Assembly: GCA_018335875.1 (NCBI GenBank)
Contig: JAGXRN010000079.1
Coordinates: 1-64,000 of the forward strand
Direction: 5' to 3'
DNA: 64,000 nucleotides
From: Dethiobacter sp.
GTDB lineage: Bacteria > Bacillota > Dethiobacteria > Dethiobacterales > Dethiobacteraceae
In this document: one piece after another, positions 55,568 to 64,000 of the stretch
Numbering within the stretch: the stretch's first letter is position 1
Layout of the letters: each line of letters starts with the position of its first letter
The notes under the pieces: generated by a model
What the model saw: only the letters and a program-made list of their open reading frames with translations
The model's database searches: none
What the model was told of the DNA's origin: nothing
Program-made: the position numbers and the translations under genes

Positions 55568-56842
55568 TTAACTTCTGCGCAGCGCTTTTTGGCCGATATC
55601 CCTGCGGTAATGTGCTCCTTCAAAAGTAATAACGTCCACTGCTTTGTACGCCCTGTCCAGCGCCTGCGGCAGAGTGTCGCCCCAGGCGGTTACACCAAGC
55701 ACACGACCGCCGGCGGTGACTGTTTTTCCTTTTTTAAAGGCGGTGCCGGCATGAAAAACAAAGACATCATCCAAAGCTGCAGCCTCGTTGAGTCCGTTGA
55801 TGGCCATGCCTTTTTTATAGCTCCCGGGGTAACCTCCCGAGGCCATGACCACACAGACTGTATGGTTTTCGTGCCATTCAAGCTGCTTTTCATGCAAGCG
55901 GTTGTTTATAACAGACATCATCACCGCGCAAAGATCGTTTTTCAGGCGCGGCAGCACAACCTGGCATTCGGGGTCGCCAAACCTGGCATTATACTCCAGC
56001 ACTTTGGGGCCTTTTGCAGTAATCATCAATCCGGCGTAGAGCACTCCTTTAAAGATTATGCCCTCACTGCGCAAAGCCCGCACAGTGGGGTGGAGGATCT
56101 GTTCTTCTACCATTGTGAGCAGCTGCGGCGTCAGCACCGGTGCGGGAGAGTAGGCTCCCATACCACCGGTGTTGGGCCCACTGTCATTGTCATAGGCTGC
56201 TTTATGATCCTGGGAGGAAACCATGGGAATAACTGTGTGCCCATCTGTAAACGCCAGCACTGAAACTTCCTCGCCCTCCAGGAACTCTTCAATGATAACC
56301 TGGTTTCCGGCGTCTCCGAACTCTCTTTTAACCATAATCAGCTGCACTGCCTCTTGTGCCCCAGCTAAAGTCTGAGCCACCACCACTCCTTTGCCGGCAG
56401 CCAGACCGTCAGCCTTAACTACGAGTGGCGCACCTTTCTCCCTGATATAGTCGAGAGCTGCAGTGGCATTTGTAAAAGTACGGCTTTGAGCGGTGGGAAT
56501 ATCATACTTTTCCATGAGCTTTTTGGCAAAAACCTTGCTGCCCTCCAGTTGTGCGGCTTCGCGTCCCGGGCCAAAAGCCGGCAGGCCTGCTGCTGTAAAC
56601 TCATCGACAATGCCTGCTGAGAGCGGCGCCTCGGGGCCAATGACCGCAAGTCCCACCCCGTGTTCCACGGCAAAGTTTATTAACTTTTTAACGTCTGAAG
56701 CGTCGATGGGGACACATTCGGCAAGGCCCGCAATACCGGCGTTGCCGGGAGCACAGTATATTTTCTGCACACGGGGGCTCTGTGCCAGCTTCCAGACCAG
56801 GGTATGCTCACGCCCCCCGCCTCCAACTACCAGTACGCGCAT
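55568..56842 (-). CDS. purD: Phosphoribosylamine-glycine ligase
   Basis: The 424-residue PurD starts MRVLVVGGGGREHTL, and has ATP-grasp features (PLVVKADGLAAGKGVVVAQ, EEFLEGEEVSVLAF) and NARFGDPECQVVLPRL. It makes glycinamide ribonucleotide. It is the last gene of the purine operon. Length and motifs are intact. Confidence 0.97.
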   Translation of the reverse strand: MRVLVVGGGGREHTLVWKLAQSPRVQKIYCAPGNAGIAGLAECVPIDASDVKKLINFAVEHGVGLAVIGPEAPLSAGIVDEFTAAGLPAFGPGREAAQLEGSKVFAKKLMEKYDIPTAQSRTFTNATAALDYIREKGAPLVVKADGLAAGKGVVVAQTLAGAQEAVQLIMVKREFGDAGNQVIIEEFLEGEEVSVLAFTDGHTVIPMVSSQDHKAAYDNDSGPNTGGMGAYSPAPVLTPQLLTMVEEQILHPTVRALRSEGIIFKGVLYAGLMITAKGPKVLEYNARFGDPECQVVLPRLKNDLCAVMMSVINNRLHEKQLEWHENHTVCVVMASGGYPGSYKKGMAINGLNEAAALDDVFVFHAGTAFKKGKTVTAGGRVLGVTAWGDTLPQALDRAYKAVDVITFEGAHYRRDIGQKALRRS

Positions 56843-56860
56843 AAGTTCAAGCCTCCTATG

Positions 56861-58402
56861 TCAGTGTTTAAAATAACGCCGGCCCGTCATCATCATTGCG
56901 ATGCCGTACTCGTCGCAAGCTTGTGTGGATTCCTGGTCTTTAAGCGAGCCTCCCGGCTGGACGATGGCCACAACGCCTGCCTTGGCAGCAGCATCCACAG
57001 TGTCCCGGAACGGGAAAAATGCGTCCGAGCCCAGCACGCTGCCCTTGGCTTTCTCACCGGCCTGCTCAATGGCGATGCGGGCTGCTCCCACCCTGTTCAT
57101 CTGTCCGGCGCCAATTCCCACAGTCTGGCCATTTTTAACTAGGATAATGGCGTTTGATTTGACATGCTTTACAACTTTCATGGCAAAAACAAGATCTTTC
57201 ATGGCCCGCTCATCCGGCCTGGCCATGGTAACAGCACCCCAGCCGGCAGAGTCTATAACCTCGTTGTCCAGTTCCTGTATCAGAAGTCCACCTGACACCT
57301 TTTTGGCATCAGTTACAGTTTTTTCCTGCGGTAGTGGGCATTTAAGCAGGCGTACATCTTTTTTTGCCATTAGTACATCCAGCGCCCCTTTCTCATAATC
57401 GGGCGCAATGATTACTTCAAGGAAGATTTCATTCATTTTGGCGGCGGTGCTGGCGTCAAGAGTCCTGTTTACAGCCACGATGCCTCCGAAAATGGAGACC
57501 GGGTCGGCCTCAAAGGCACGTTGGTAGGCCTCAAAGAGGTCACTGCCCACAGCTACACCGCAGGGGTTGGTATGCTTAACTGCCACAGCAGCGGGCTCAC
57601 TGAACTCCTGGACAAGCTCCCAGGCCGCGTTGAGGTCATTAATATTATTAAAGGAAAGTTCTTTACCGTGCAGCTGAACGGCACCGGCCACACTGCCCAC
57701 AGACGCCTGCGGTTCGCGGTAGAATGAAGCTTTCTGCTGCGGGTTTTCCCCGTAGCGCAGCTCCTGCACCTTGGTGAAGGGTAAAACCAGTGTCTCCGGG
57801 AAAAGAGGTGCTGCCGGCAGCTTTTTATACAGCCAGCCGCTAATCATGGCGTCATATTCCGCAGTATGTGTAAAGGCCTCAACGGCAAGGGAAAAGCGCG
57901 TAGCTTCACTCAAATTACCGTCATTCTCAAACTCTGCCAGTACGCTGCTGTAGCGGGCCGGATTGACGACAACTGCCACGTGTGTAAAATTTTTAGCCGC
58001 GGAGCGCACCATTGTGGGGCCTCCAATATCGATATTTTCAATTGCCTCATCCAGCGTCACGCCGGGCTTGGCAACTGTTCCGGCGAAAGGATACAGGTTG
58101 ACAGCCACCAATCCAATTGGGCCAATCCCATGCTCATCCATCTGTGCCAGATGTGTTTCCAGTTCGCGGCGGGCTAAAATTCCACCATGAATTTTGGGGT
58201 GCAGCGTTTTGACACGCCCATCCAGTATTTCGGGAAAGCCGGTAATTTCAGACACGCTTTTAACAGGAAGTCCTGCATCAGCTATTGCCTTTTTTGTCCC
58301 ACCCGTGGAAATAATGGTAAAGCCGAGTTCTATCAGCCCTCTGGCAAAATCAACAAGGCCGGTTTTGTCCGAGACGCTTAACAGTGCCAGCTTATCCTTC
58401 AT
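56861..58402 (-). CDS. purH: Bifunctional AICAR transformylase / IMP cyclohydrolase
   Basis: The 513-residue PurH has the N-terminal IMP cyclohydrolase domain (LISTGGT-like IISTGGTKKAIADAG, GRVKTLHPKIHGGIL) and the C-terminal transformylase with KHTNPCGVA, NNINDLNAAWELV and RPDERAMKDLVFAM. It performs the final two steps to IMP. It appears intact. Confidence 0.97.
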   Translation of the reverse strand: MKDKLALLSVSDKTGLVDFARGLIELGFTIISTGGTKKAIADAGLPVKSVSEITGFPEILDGRVKTLHPKIHGGILARRELETHLAQMDEHGIGPIGLVAVNLYPFAGTVAKPGVTLDEAIENIDIGGPTMVRSAAKNFTHVAVVVNPARYSSVLAEFENDGNLSEATRFSLAVEAFTHTAEYDAMISGWLYKKLPAAPLFPETLVLPFTKVQELRYGENPQQKASFYREPQASVGSVAGAVQLHGKELSFNNINDLNAAWELVQEFSEPAAVAVKHTNPCGVAVGSDLFEAYQRAFEADPVSIFGGIVAVNRTLDASTAAKMNEIFLEVIIAPDYEKGALDVLMAKKDVRLLKCPLPQEKTVTDAKKVSGGLLIQELDNEVIDSAGWGAVTMARPDERAMKDLVFAMKVVKHVKSNAIILVKNGQTVGIGAGQMNRVGAARIAIEQAGEKAKGSVLGSDAFFPFRDTVDAAAKAGVVAIVQPGGSLKDQESTQACDEYGIAMMMTGRRYFKH

Positions 58403-59006
58403 CGATGATACACCTTCTCCCTTTTATGGTTACTTTATCACGCAGAACAAGGTCAATTGCCTTGGGGTAAAGCCTGTGCTCCACAGCATGAATGCGGGAA
58501 TGCAGGCTTTCTGACGTGTCATCGTTATATACATGCACAGCCTCCTGCAGTATAATGGGGCCGGTATCGACTCCTTCATCTACAAAATGTACAGTGCAGC
58601 CGGTGACTTTAACACCGTACGCCAGGGCTTCCGCCACGCCATGCTCACCGGGGAATGAAGGGAGCAGCGCCGGGTGGATATTGAGGATTCTATGCTGGAA
58701 GATAAGTACAAAGTAAGGGGTAAGAAGGCGCATAAACCCTGCCAGCACCACAAGGTCAATCTGCCGCCTCTCCAGGTATGTAACAAGCCCCCGGTCATAT
58801 TCTTCCCTGGAAGAGTATTTGTGCGGGCTGAAATATGAAGCCGCAATATTTTTTTTCCTGGCCCGCTCCAGCGCGTAGGCATTTGTTCTGTCACTCACCA
58901 CCAGGGCTACGGTTCCATCCCGGATCACGCCGCTCTCCGTCGCCTCAATGATGGCCTGCAGATTGCTGCCGTTGCCGGAGGCCAAGACGGCAATTCTTTT
59001 CATCAT
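58392..59006 (-). CDS. purN: Phosphoribosylglycinamide formyltransferase
   Basis: The 204-residue PurN has RIAVLASGNGSNLQAI, RILNIHPALLPSFPG and the catalytic HFVDEGVDTGPII. It formylates GAR using formyl-tetrahydrofolate. AGGA lies 8 bases before the chosen ATG at 59006; the next codon is also ATG. It overlaps purH by 11 bases. Confidence 0.96.
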   Translation of the reverse strand: MMKRIAVLASGNGSNLQAIIEATESGVIRDGTVALVVSDRTNAYALERARKKNIAASYFSPHKYSSREEYDRGLVTYLERRQIDLVVLAGFMRLLTPYFVLIFQHRILNIHPALLPSFPGEHGVAEALAYGVKVTGCTVHFVDEGVDTGPIILQEAVHVYNDDTSESLHSRIHAVEHRLYPKAIDLVLRDKVTIKGRRCIIDEG

Positions 59007-59025
59007 TAAACCCATCCTTTACCGG

Positions 59026-60072
59026 CTATTTAAAACTGGTCCCTTCCTCTTTGTTTATGTAACCGATGACGCAGCAATCCTCGCCCTCTCGCTGCAGAAC
59101 TTCCAGTGCCTTGTCCACATCGTTGGCAGGTATAACCAGGACAAAGCCGATACCTAAATTGAAGGTCCGCAGCATTTCGTTTTCCTCAATGCGCCCTGTT
59201 TCCTGGAGCAGCTCAAACACAGCCGGCGCCTGCCATGCGGAGCGCTCGATAACTGCTCCCAGTCCTGCGGGCAGGCAGCGGGGCACATTCTCCAAAAGCC
59301 CGCCTCCGGTAACATGGGCCATGCCGCGTACAGTCACATGCTTCATAACCGCAAGCGCCGCACGCACATATATCTTTGTCGGTGTAAGAAGTTCCTCTCC
59401 CAGTGTTTGGCCAAGCTCAGGCACATATTTATCAACAGTCCAGCCCGCCTGCTCAAAGAAAACTTTCCGTGTCAGGGAAAACCCGTTGCTGTGCAGGCCG
59501 GAAGAATGCAAACCAATCAGCACGTCGCCAGGCTTTGTACCCTCGCCGTTTACAACATGCTTACGGTCTACCACACCCACGGCAAACCCGGCCAGGTCAT
59601 ATTCGCCGTCAGGATAAAAGCCGGGCATTTCCGCTGTTTCTCCCCCGATCAGAGCACAGCCCGCCAGGCGGCAGCCGGCTGCCACTCCACCGACAATTTC
59701 GGCCACCCTGACAGGGTCAAGCCTGCCCACAGCAAGATAATCCAGGAAAAAGAGAGGCTCAGCGCCCTGCACCACTATATCGTTGACGCACATGGCCACA
59801 GCGTCCTGCCCCACTGTATCGTGCTTGTCCATCATAAAAGCAACTTTAAGCTTGGTACCCACACCATCAGCACCGCTGACAAGTACCGGCTCCTTATACT
59901 TATTAACATCCAATGCAAACAAGCCGCCAAAACCGCCGATATCTGCCATCACCCCGGGTCTGAAGGTGGAGCGTACATGAGAGCGCATCAGACGTACAGC
60001 CTCGTTGCCGGCATCTATATCTACGCCGGCGCCTTTATACGTGGACGCCACAACCGCCGCACCTCCCGTCAT
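59026..60072 (-). CDS. purM: Phosphoribosylformylglycinamidine cyclo-ligase
   Basis: The 348-residue PurM has [41 protein letters not shown] and [15 protein letters not shown], all typical. It closes the imidazole ring. ATG at 60072 has AGGAG 10 bases upstream and overlaps the purF end by 38 bases. Confidence 0.97.
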   Translation of the reverse strand: MTGGAAVVASTYKGAGVDIDAGNEAVRLMRSHVRSTFRPGVMADIGGFGGLFALDVNKYKEPVLVSGADGVGTKLKVAFMMDKHDTVGQDAVAMCVNDIVVQGAEPLFFLDYLAVGRLDPVRVAEIVGGVAAGCRLAGCALIGGETAEMPGFYPDGEYDLAGFAVGVVDRKHVVNGEGTKPGDVLIGLHSSGLHSNGFSLTRKVFFEQAGWTVDKYVPELGQTLGEELLTPTKIYVRAALAVMKHVTVRGMAHVTGGGLLENVPRCLPAGLGAVIERSAWQAPAVFELLQETGRIEENEMLRTFNLGIGFVLVIPANDVDKALEVLQREGEDCCVIGYINKEEGTSFK

Positions 60073-61498
60073 CTTCTTTATTCTCCTCAAACAGAAACTT
60101 GCCCCTGCTTGATATCTCTACCGGATAGGAGCCTGAAAAACAGGCTGTGCAAAAACTATCCTGCGGCAGGCCCATAGAGTCAAGCATTCCTTCATGGCTT
60201 AAATAACCCAATGAATCGGCGCCAATTGTCCTTGCGATGGATTCCACATCCAGCCTTGCACCTATTAACTCTCCTGCGGACGAAGTATCGATACCGTAAA
60301 AACAGGAAGATGTAACAGGCGGTGAACTGATTCTGACATGGACCTCGCGGGCGCCGGCGTTGCGCAGCATCTCTATGATTCTCATGGAAGTTGTGCCGCG
60401 GACAATTGAATCATCCACCATTATCACACGTTTTCCTTTCACAATCTGCCGTACCGGGTTCAGCTTCAGTTTTACTCCCAGTGTCCTCACTTCCTGTGAC
60501 GGTTGTATGAATGTGCGTCCGATATACCTGTTTTTAATAAAACCCATCTCATAAGGCAGCCCCAGTTGTTCGGCTACTCCCGTGGCGGCGGAAAGTGATG
60601 AGTCAGGCACGCCTGTGACGATATCAGCCTCCACAGGCTGTTCAATGGCCAGGCGCTTGCCCAGCTGTTTGCGCACCAGATGCACGTTGCGCCCGTGCAA
60701 ATTGCTGTCAGGCCGTGCAAAATAAATAAACTCAAAGATGCAGAGAGCCTGTTTACCGTTGGGAAATACCCTGGTGCTTTTTACACCGCTGCCATCGATG
60801 ACAACCAGTTCCCCGGGCTCAATATCACGGATAAACTCTGCTCCCACCGTATCAAAAGCACATGTTTCGGAAGCAAGCACATAACCGTTCGCAGTTTTGC
60901 CAAGGGACAGCGGCCGGATGCCGTAAGGGTCGCGCAAGCCCAGTAGTTTGTCCTCTGTCATGAGGATGAAAGTGTAAGCTCCTTTGAGGACAGGCACAGC
61001 CTGCCTGACAGCGGCTTCTACATCTGTCTCCCCTGAGCGAGCAACCAGGTGTGCTATCAGCTCGCTGTCTGTGGTGGTCTGAAAAATTGAACCGCCTGCC
61101 TCAAGGTCAAAGCGCAACTCATGTCCGTTGACCAGATTGCCGTTATGGGCCACTGCCAGATAGCCGTTGCGGTAGCGGAAGACCAGCGGCTGGGCGTTAA
61201 CGAGCAGGCTTGAGCCCATGGTCGAGTAGCGCACATGCCCGACACCCATAAAACCTTCCAGGCGCGCCAGCCGCGACTGGTCGGCAAACACCTCGGAAAC
61301 CAGGCCCATCCCCTTTTCCACACGGACTTTGCGCCCGTCGGAGACAGCAATGCCCGCACTCTCCTGACCGCGGTGCTGCAGGGCGTAAAGTCCAAAACAT
61401 GCCAGCTGTGCAATATCGCTTCCCGGAGAATAAATACCCAAGACCCCGCACTCTTCCCTGAACTTGTCCCCATCAGTCGTAATTATTCCAGGAAACAT
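60035..61498 (-). CDS. purF: Amidophosphoribosyltransferase
   Basis: The 487-residue PurF has a short propeptide, then the processed nucleophile in [10 protein letters not shown], the PRPP motif [15 protein letters not shown], and cysteines near 390-450 ([16 protein letters not shown]) of the iron-sulfur form. It commits PRPP to purine synthesis. ATG at 61498 follows GCGGGGGGC. It overlaps the end of the purL remnant by 16 bases. Confidence 0.97.
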   Translation of the reverse strand: MFPGIITTDGDKFREECGVLGIYSPGSDIAQLACFGLYALQHRGQESAGIAVSDGRKVRVEKGMGLVSEVFADQSRLARLEGFMGVGHVRYSTMGSSLLVNAQPLVFRYRNGYLAVAHNGNLVNGHELRFDLEAGGSIFQTTTDSELIAHLVARSGETDVEAAVRQAVPVLKGAYTFILMTEDKLLGLRDPYGIRPLSLGKTANGYVLASETCAFDTVGAEFIRDIEPGELVVIDGSGVKSTRVFPNGKQALCIFEFIYFARPDSNLHGRNVHLVRKQLGKRLAIEQPVEADIVTGVPDSSLSAATGVAEQLGLPYEMGFIKNRYIGRTFIQPSQEVRTLGVKLKLNPVRQIVKGKRVIMVDDSIVRGTTSMRIIEMLRNAGAREVHVRISSPPVTSSCFYGIDTSSAGELIGARLDVESIARTIGADSLGYLSHEGMLDSMGLPQDSFCTACFSGSYPVEISSRGKFLFEENKEDDGRCGGCGVHV

Positions 61499-61990
61499 GC
61501 TATTGCCCCCCGCCATTTTTCATTTATTACTTTCAGGGGCAGGTTTATTTCATTCTGCCCGTCCACATTTATACTCAGAATATCTCCGATTACGCAGCCC
61601 ACTGCCATGGCAGGGACTCCTTCCCGTGCGGCCAGTTCAAGCAGTGCATCCAGTAAAACTATTACATCGCCCTCATGTTTAAAGTCCTGTGTGCAGCGCC
61701 TGTCTATGTCTTCCAGCAGGCCGACCATCCCCACCGTGGGTGTGGTAAAAACAGCCTCGCCGTTTGTTTCGTTATAGAAAGACACATTGCCCGCATTCTC
61801 ACCCGGTTCCCTGCAGCACTCGCTCGCCTTTAGTCGGAAATGTGCGCAGTACTTCTTTTGAATTTTTGTATGAACAGTGCTCCGACCACATCACGCTGTA
61901 CATGCCAAGTTCCACGTAGTTGGGGTCGCGGTCGAGGATATCCGCTATCATATTGTACTCCTGGTCTTTAAGGCCCATTTGGGCCAGACT
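61483..61990 (-). pseudogene. purL: purL (FGAM synthetase) remnant, internally deleted and frameshifted
   Basis: Two parts remain. 61802-61990 reads [36 protein letters not shown] and [11 protein letters not shown], the PurL N-terminus, then a one-base insertion gives a stop at 61799-61801. After restoring the frame (GENAGNV) it jumps directly to [21 protein letters not shown], normally about 500 residues later. A second jump occurs after [14 protein letters not shown] to [12 protein letters not shown] and the C-terminus. Only about 165 of roughly 740 residues remain; catalytic ATP-binding parts are missing. purS and purQ, usually beside it, are not present. Confidence 0.85.
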
Positions 61991-62473
61991 TCAGGCTTCA
62001 TATCTTATCCTCCGTTTTAGTATCTCTTCATAAGCCTCTATCACACCGCCAAGGTCGCGTCTGAAACGGTCTTTATCCAGCTTCTCCCCGGTCCGGTCAT
62101 CCCAGAAGCGGCAGGTATCAGGAGAAATCTCATCACCCAACACTATATCACCTTTTAAGAGTCCAAACTCCAGTTTAAAGTCCACAAGGGTAACATTTTT
62201 CTCTTTTAGGAAGTCCTGTAAAAGCTTTTTAGCCAGCATCTCAGTATCTGAAAGCTGTCTGACAAAATGGCTGGCCACTCCTTTTTCAGCGAGCAGTGTG
62301 AAAAAAAAGGATGAGATTTTGTTGTTGAGCACACCTTTGCCGGCAACGGTCTCTTTTTTCAGTCCGTTAAAGGCCGTGGCATCGTCCCTGTATTCCACTA
62401 CCACCAGGTCCGAATCAATTGTGGAATATATATTTTTGGCCTTTCCCCTGTAAAGAAGCTCCCCTTTTTCCAT
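61991..62473 (-). CDS. purC: SAICAR synthetase with in-frame internal deletion
   Basis: The 160-residue product begins [18 protein letters not shown] and ends with [39 protein letters not shown], the usual PurC ends. Normal PurC is about 235 residues. Here [10 protein letters not shown] (to residue 83) joins straight to [17 protein letters not shown], so about 70-75 residues are missing, including the signature IPLEVVVRN-AAGS that forms part of the active site. The frame is kept. ATG at 62473 follows AAGGAGC. It is probably inactive unless the gap is an assembly artefact. Confidence 0.85.
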   Translation of the reverse strand: MEKGELLYRGKAKNIYSTIDSDLVVVEYRDDATAFNGLKKETVAGKGVLNNKISSFFFTLLAEKGVASHFVRQLSDTEMLAKKLLQDFLKEKNVTLVDFKLEFGLLKGDIVLGDEISPDTCRFWDDRTGEKLDKDRFRRDLGGVIEAYEEILKRRIRYEA

Positions 62474-62504
62474 CACACGTTGCTCCTTTTTATTTAAATT
62501 AAAA

Positions 62505-63797
62505 TTAAATCCCCAATCTTTCCAGTATTTCATCTACCCTTCTCAGGTGGTAGGAATTGTCAAAACAGTCTTCCAGCTCTCCGGGCGTAAGCGCGCTCAT
62601 GATTTCTTCATCTGCAGCCACTATATCTTTGAAAGGACGTTTGTCAGACCAGGCCTGCATGGCATAACGCTGTACCAGATCGTAGGCATCCTCTCTTTTC
62701 ATCCCCTTTTCAACCAAAGCCAGCAGTAAGCGCTGGGAAAAAGTCAACCCCAGAGTCAGCTCCATATTGCGCCGCATGTTATCGGGGTAAACATGCAGGT
62801 CGCTGATGATGTGCGTCATTCTCCTTAACATGTAGTTGACAAGGATGGTGCTATCGGGCACAGTGACCCGTTCTGCTGAGGAGTGGGAGATGTCGCGCTC
62901 ATGCCAAAGCGGCATGTTTTCCAGCGCCACCAGGGCATTGGCACGCACAATCCGTGCCAGGCCGGTAATCTGCTCGCAGTTGACTGGGTTGCGTTTGTGA
63001 GGCATGGCCGATGAACCTTTCTGGCCTTTATAAAAAGGTTCCTCCACCTCGCGGGTTTCGGTTTTTTGCAGATTGCGTATTTCTGTGGCCAGTTTATCAA
63101 GCGTCCCGGACACTATGGCCAGGGTGGTCATATACTCGGCATGACGGTCGCGCTGCAGCACCTGTGTGGAGACAGGCGCAGGCTCCAATCCGAGCTTCGT
63201 GCAAACGTAGCTTTCCACAAACGGGTCTATATTAGCATAGGTACCCACTGCCCCCGACAACTTGCCGTAAGAAATATTTTCTTTTGCCCGCTTCAGGCGT
63301 TCATGATTGCGTTCCATTTCAGCCACAAACAAGGCCATCTTCAGGCCAAAGGTGGTGGGTTCGGCATGGACACCATGTGTTCTTCCCATTATTACAGTGT
63401 ACTTATATTGGCGTGCTTTGTCTCTAAGGACGTCAATTAAGGCGCGCAGATCGTCTATGATCAGGGAAATGGCATCTTTCATCACCGCTGCCAGCGCCGT
63501 ATCCACCACATCAGATGAGGTAAGACCGAAGTGTACATATTTGGATTCATCCCCCAGCGATTCGGCCACGCAGCGTGTAAAGGCCACAACGTCGTGTCTC
63601 GTTTCTTCTTCAATTTCAAGTATCCTCTCCACACTGAAGCTGGCCCTTTCCCGGATAGCATCCACAGCCTCGCGGGGTATCACACCTAGTTGTGCCCATG
63701 CTTCACAGGCGTAGATTTCTATTTCCAGCCATTTTTTAAATTTATTCTCCAGTGTCCAGATTCCACCCATCTCAGGTAGTGTGTATCTTTCAATCAC
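62505..63797 (-). CDS. purB: Adenylosuccinate lyase
   Basis: The 430-residue lyase has the signature [30 protein letters not shown] and [14 protein letters not shown]. It acts twice in purine synthesis, on SAICAR and on adenylosuccinate. GTG at 63797 gives the family start [11 protein letters not shown]; a GTG three codons earlier has no usable ribosome site spacing. Confidence 0.97.
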   Translation of the reverse strand: MIERYTLPEMGGIWTLENKFKKWLEIEIYACEAWAQLGVIPREAVDAIRERASFSVERILEIEEETRHDVVAFTRCVAESLGDESKYVHFGLTSSDVVDTALAAVMKDAISLIIDDLRALIDVLRDKARQYKYTVIMGRTHGVHAEPTTFGLKMALFVAEMERNHERLKRAKENISYGKLSGAVGTYANIDPFVESYVCTKLGLEPAPVSTQVLQRDRHAEYMTTLAIVSGTLDKLATEIRNLQKTETREVEEPFYKGQKGSSAMPHKRNPVNCEQITGLARIVRANALVALENMPLWHERDISHSSAERVTVPDSTILVNYMLRRMTHIISDLHVYPDNMRRNMELTLGLTFSQRLLLALVEKGMKREDAYDLVQRYAMQAWSDKRPFKDIVAADEEIMSALTPGELEDCFDNSYHLRRVDEILERLGI

Positions 63798-63816
63798 CTG
63801 CTTCACCCCGCTAGAA

Positions 63817-64000
63817 TTAACTTTCTATGGTCTCAAGGTAGTTCCTGTAACCGTCTTTCTCCAGCCTGGCAGCCTTTTTCTCCACAGTAGCACGCTGTTC
63901 TGCCTTAAAATCAATAATTTTTTTACGAAGTGACGGCTCTTTTATACCCAGCATCTGTACAGCGAGCAGCCCGGCATTCTTTGCCCCGTTGATAGCAACC
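63817..64000 (-). CDS. purE: 5-(carboxyamino)imidazole ribonucleotide mutase, C-terminal part (cut by window edge)
   Basis: The final 60 codons read [19 protein letters not shown], then a charged helix ending [10 protein letters not shown] before the stop. NAGLLAVQ is the PurE signature. Its 3' end lies 20 bases before purB. The start is beyond the window. Confidence 0.93.
   Translation of the reverse strand, partial: VAINGAKNAGLLAVQMLGIKEPSLRKKIIDFKAEQRATVEKKAARLEKDGYRNYLETIES

Noticed and set aside
55589-56263. 224-codon plus-strand frame opposite purD
   Set aside because: Antisense shadow; purD is intact and highly conserved.
59314-60177. 287-codon plus-strand frame opposite purM
   Set aside because: Antisense shadow of purM, with composition driven by the codons of the real gene.

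Overview
The window reads as chromosome of an anaerobic, Clostridia-class Bacillota. The evidence is Bacillota-type Shine-Dalgarno sites with frequent GTG/TTG starts, 2-oxoacid:ferredoxin oxidoreductase, a split class I fumarase, a split B12-dependent acyl-CoA mutase, a butyryl-CoA beta-oxidation operon, GatCAB, PcrA-LigA and a PerR regulator. Genus cannot be fixed from sequence alone; the gene set fits a syntrophic or amino-acid-oxidising lifestyle (inference). Almost every gene lies on the minus strand.

Layout. 1-1.0 kb: AT-rich accessory edge with an IS1595-type transposase fragment and a TetR regulator. 1-7 kb: perR, copZ, trmL, a methyltransferase, mnmH and a Lon-like protease, then a 400-bp stretch packed with perfect hairpins. 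7-10.3 kb: acetyl-CoA synthetase and a CaiB/racemase family enzyme. 11.3-16.6 kb: fumarase alpha/beta, malic enzyme and a soluble-type fumarate reductase pair, followed by an initiator tRNA. 17-25.3 kb: aminotransferase, 2-oxoacid:ferredoxin oxidoreductase with an unusual FAD/ferredoxin subunit, leucine-type dehydrogenase, and a sigma-54 activator with a perfect GG-N10-GC promoter between regulator and operon. 25.3-31.1 kb: small and hypothetical genes, an M32 carboxypeptidase, a pseudo-rhomboid, and a decayed patch holding a toxin, a truncated antitoxin and fragments of a YyaL-type gene. 31.2-45.7 kb: housekeeping (gatCAB, pcrA-ligA), a tetrahaem cytochrome with a CcmC-like protein, a UDG, a gutted DnaE remnant and an MBL-fold enzyme. 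45.8-54.6 kb: thiolase, 3-hydroxybutyryl-CoA dehydrogenase, crotonase, two acyl-CoA dehydrogenases, cobalamin adenosyltransferase, MeaB-type GTPase and both mutase subunits. 55-64 kb: a MarR regulator and a purine operon (purE, B, C, L-remnant, F, M, N, H, D).

How it works together. The large mutase subunit carries Phe84 and Gln202 at the positions that distinguish isobutyryl-CoA mutase (Phe/Gln) from methylmalonyl-CoA mutase (Tyr/Arg). Read with its neighbours, the 45.8-54.6 kb operon would turn isobutyryl-CoA into butyryl-CoA and oxidise it to acetyl-CoA, and it carries its own cofactor-supply and repair genes. The 17-25 kb cluster can make isobutyryl-CoA from valine, so the two clusters together suggest a branched-chain amino acid or isobutyrate oxidation route.

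Several genes are broken, often by in-frame internal deletions: dnaE, purC and purL (with purS and purQ absent), plus yyaL and a Phd-type antitoxin cut at one shared breakpoint. These are either real gene decay or an assembly problem and deserve checking before the purine pathway is called functional.
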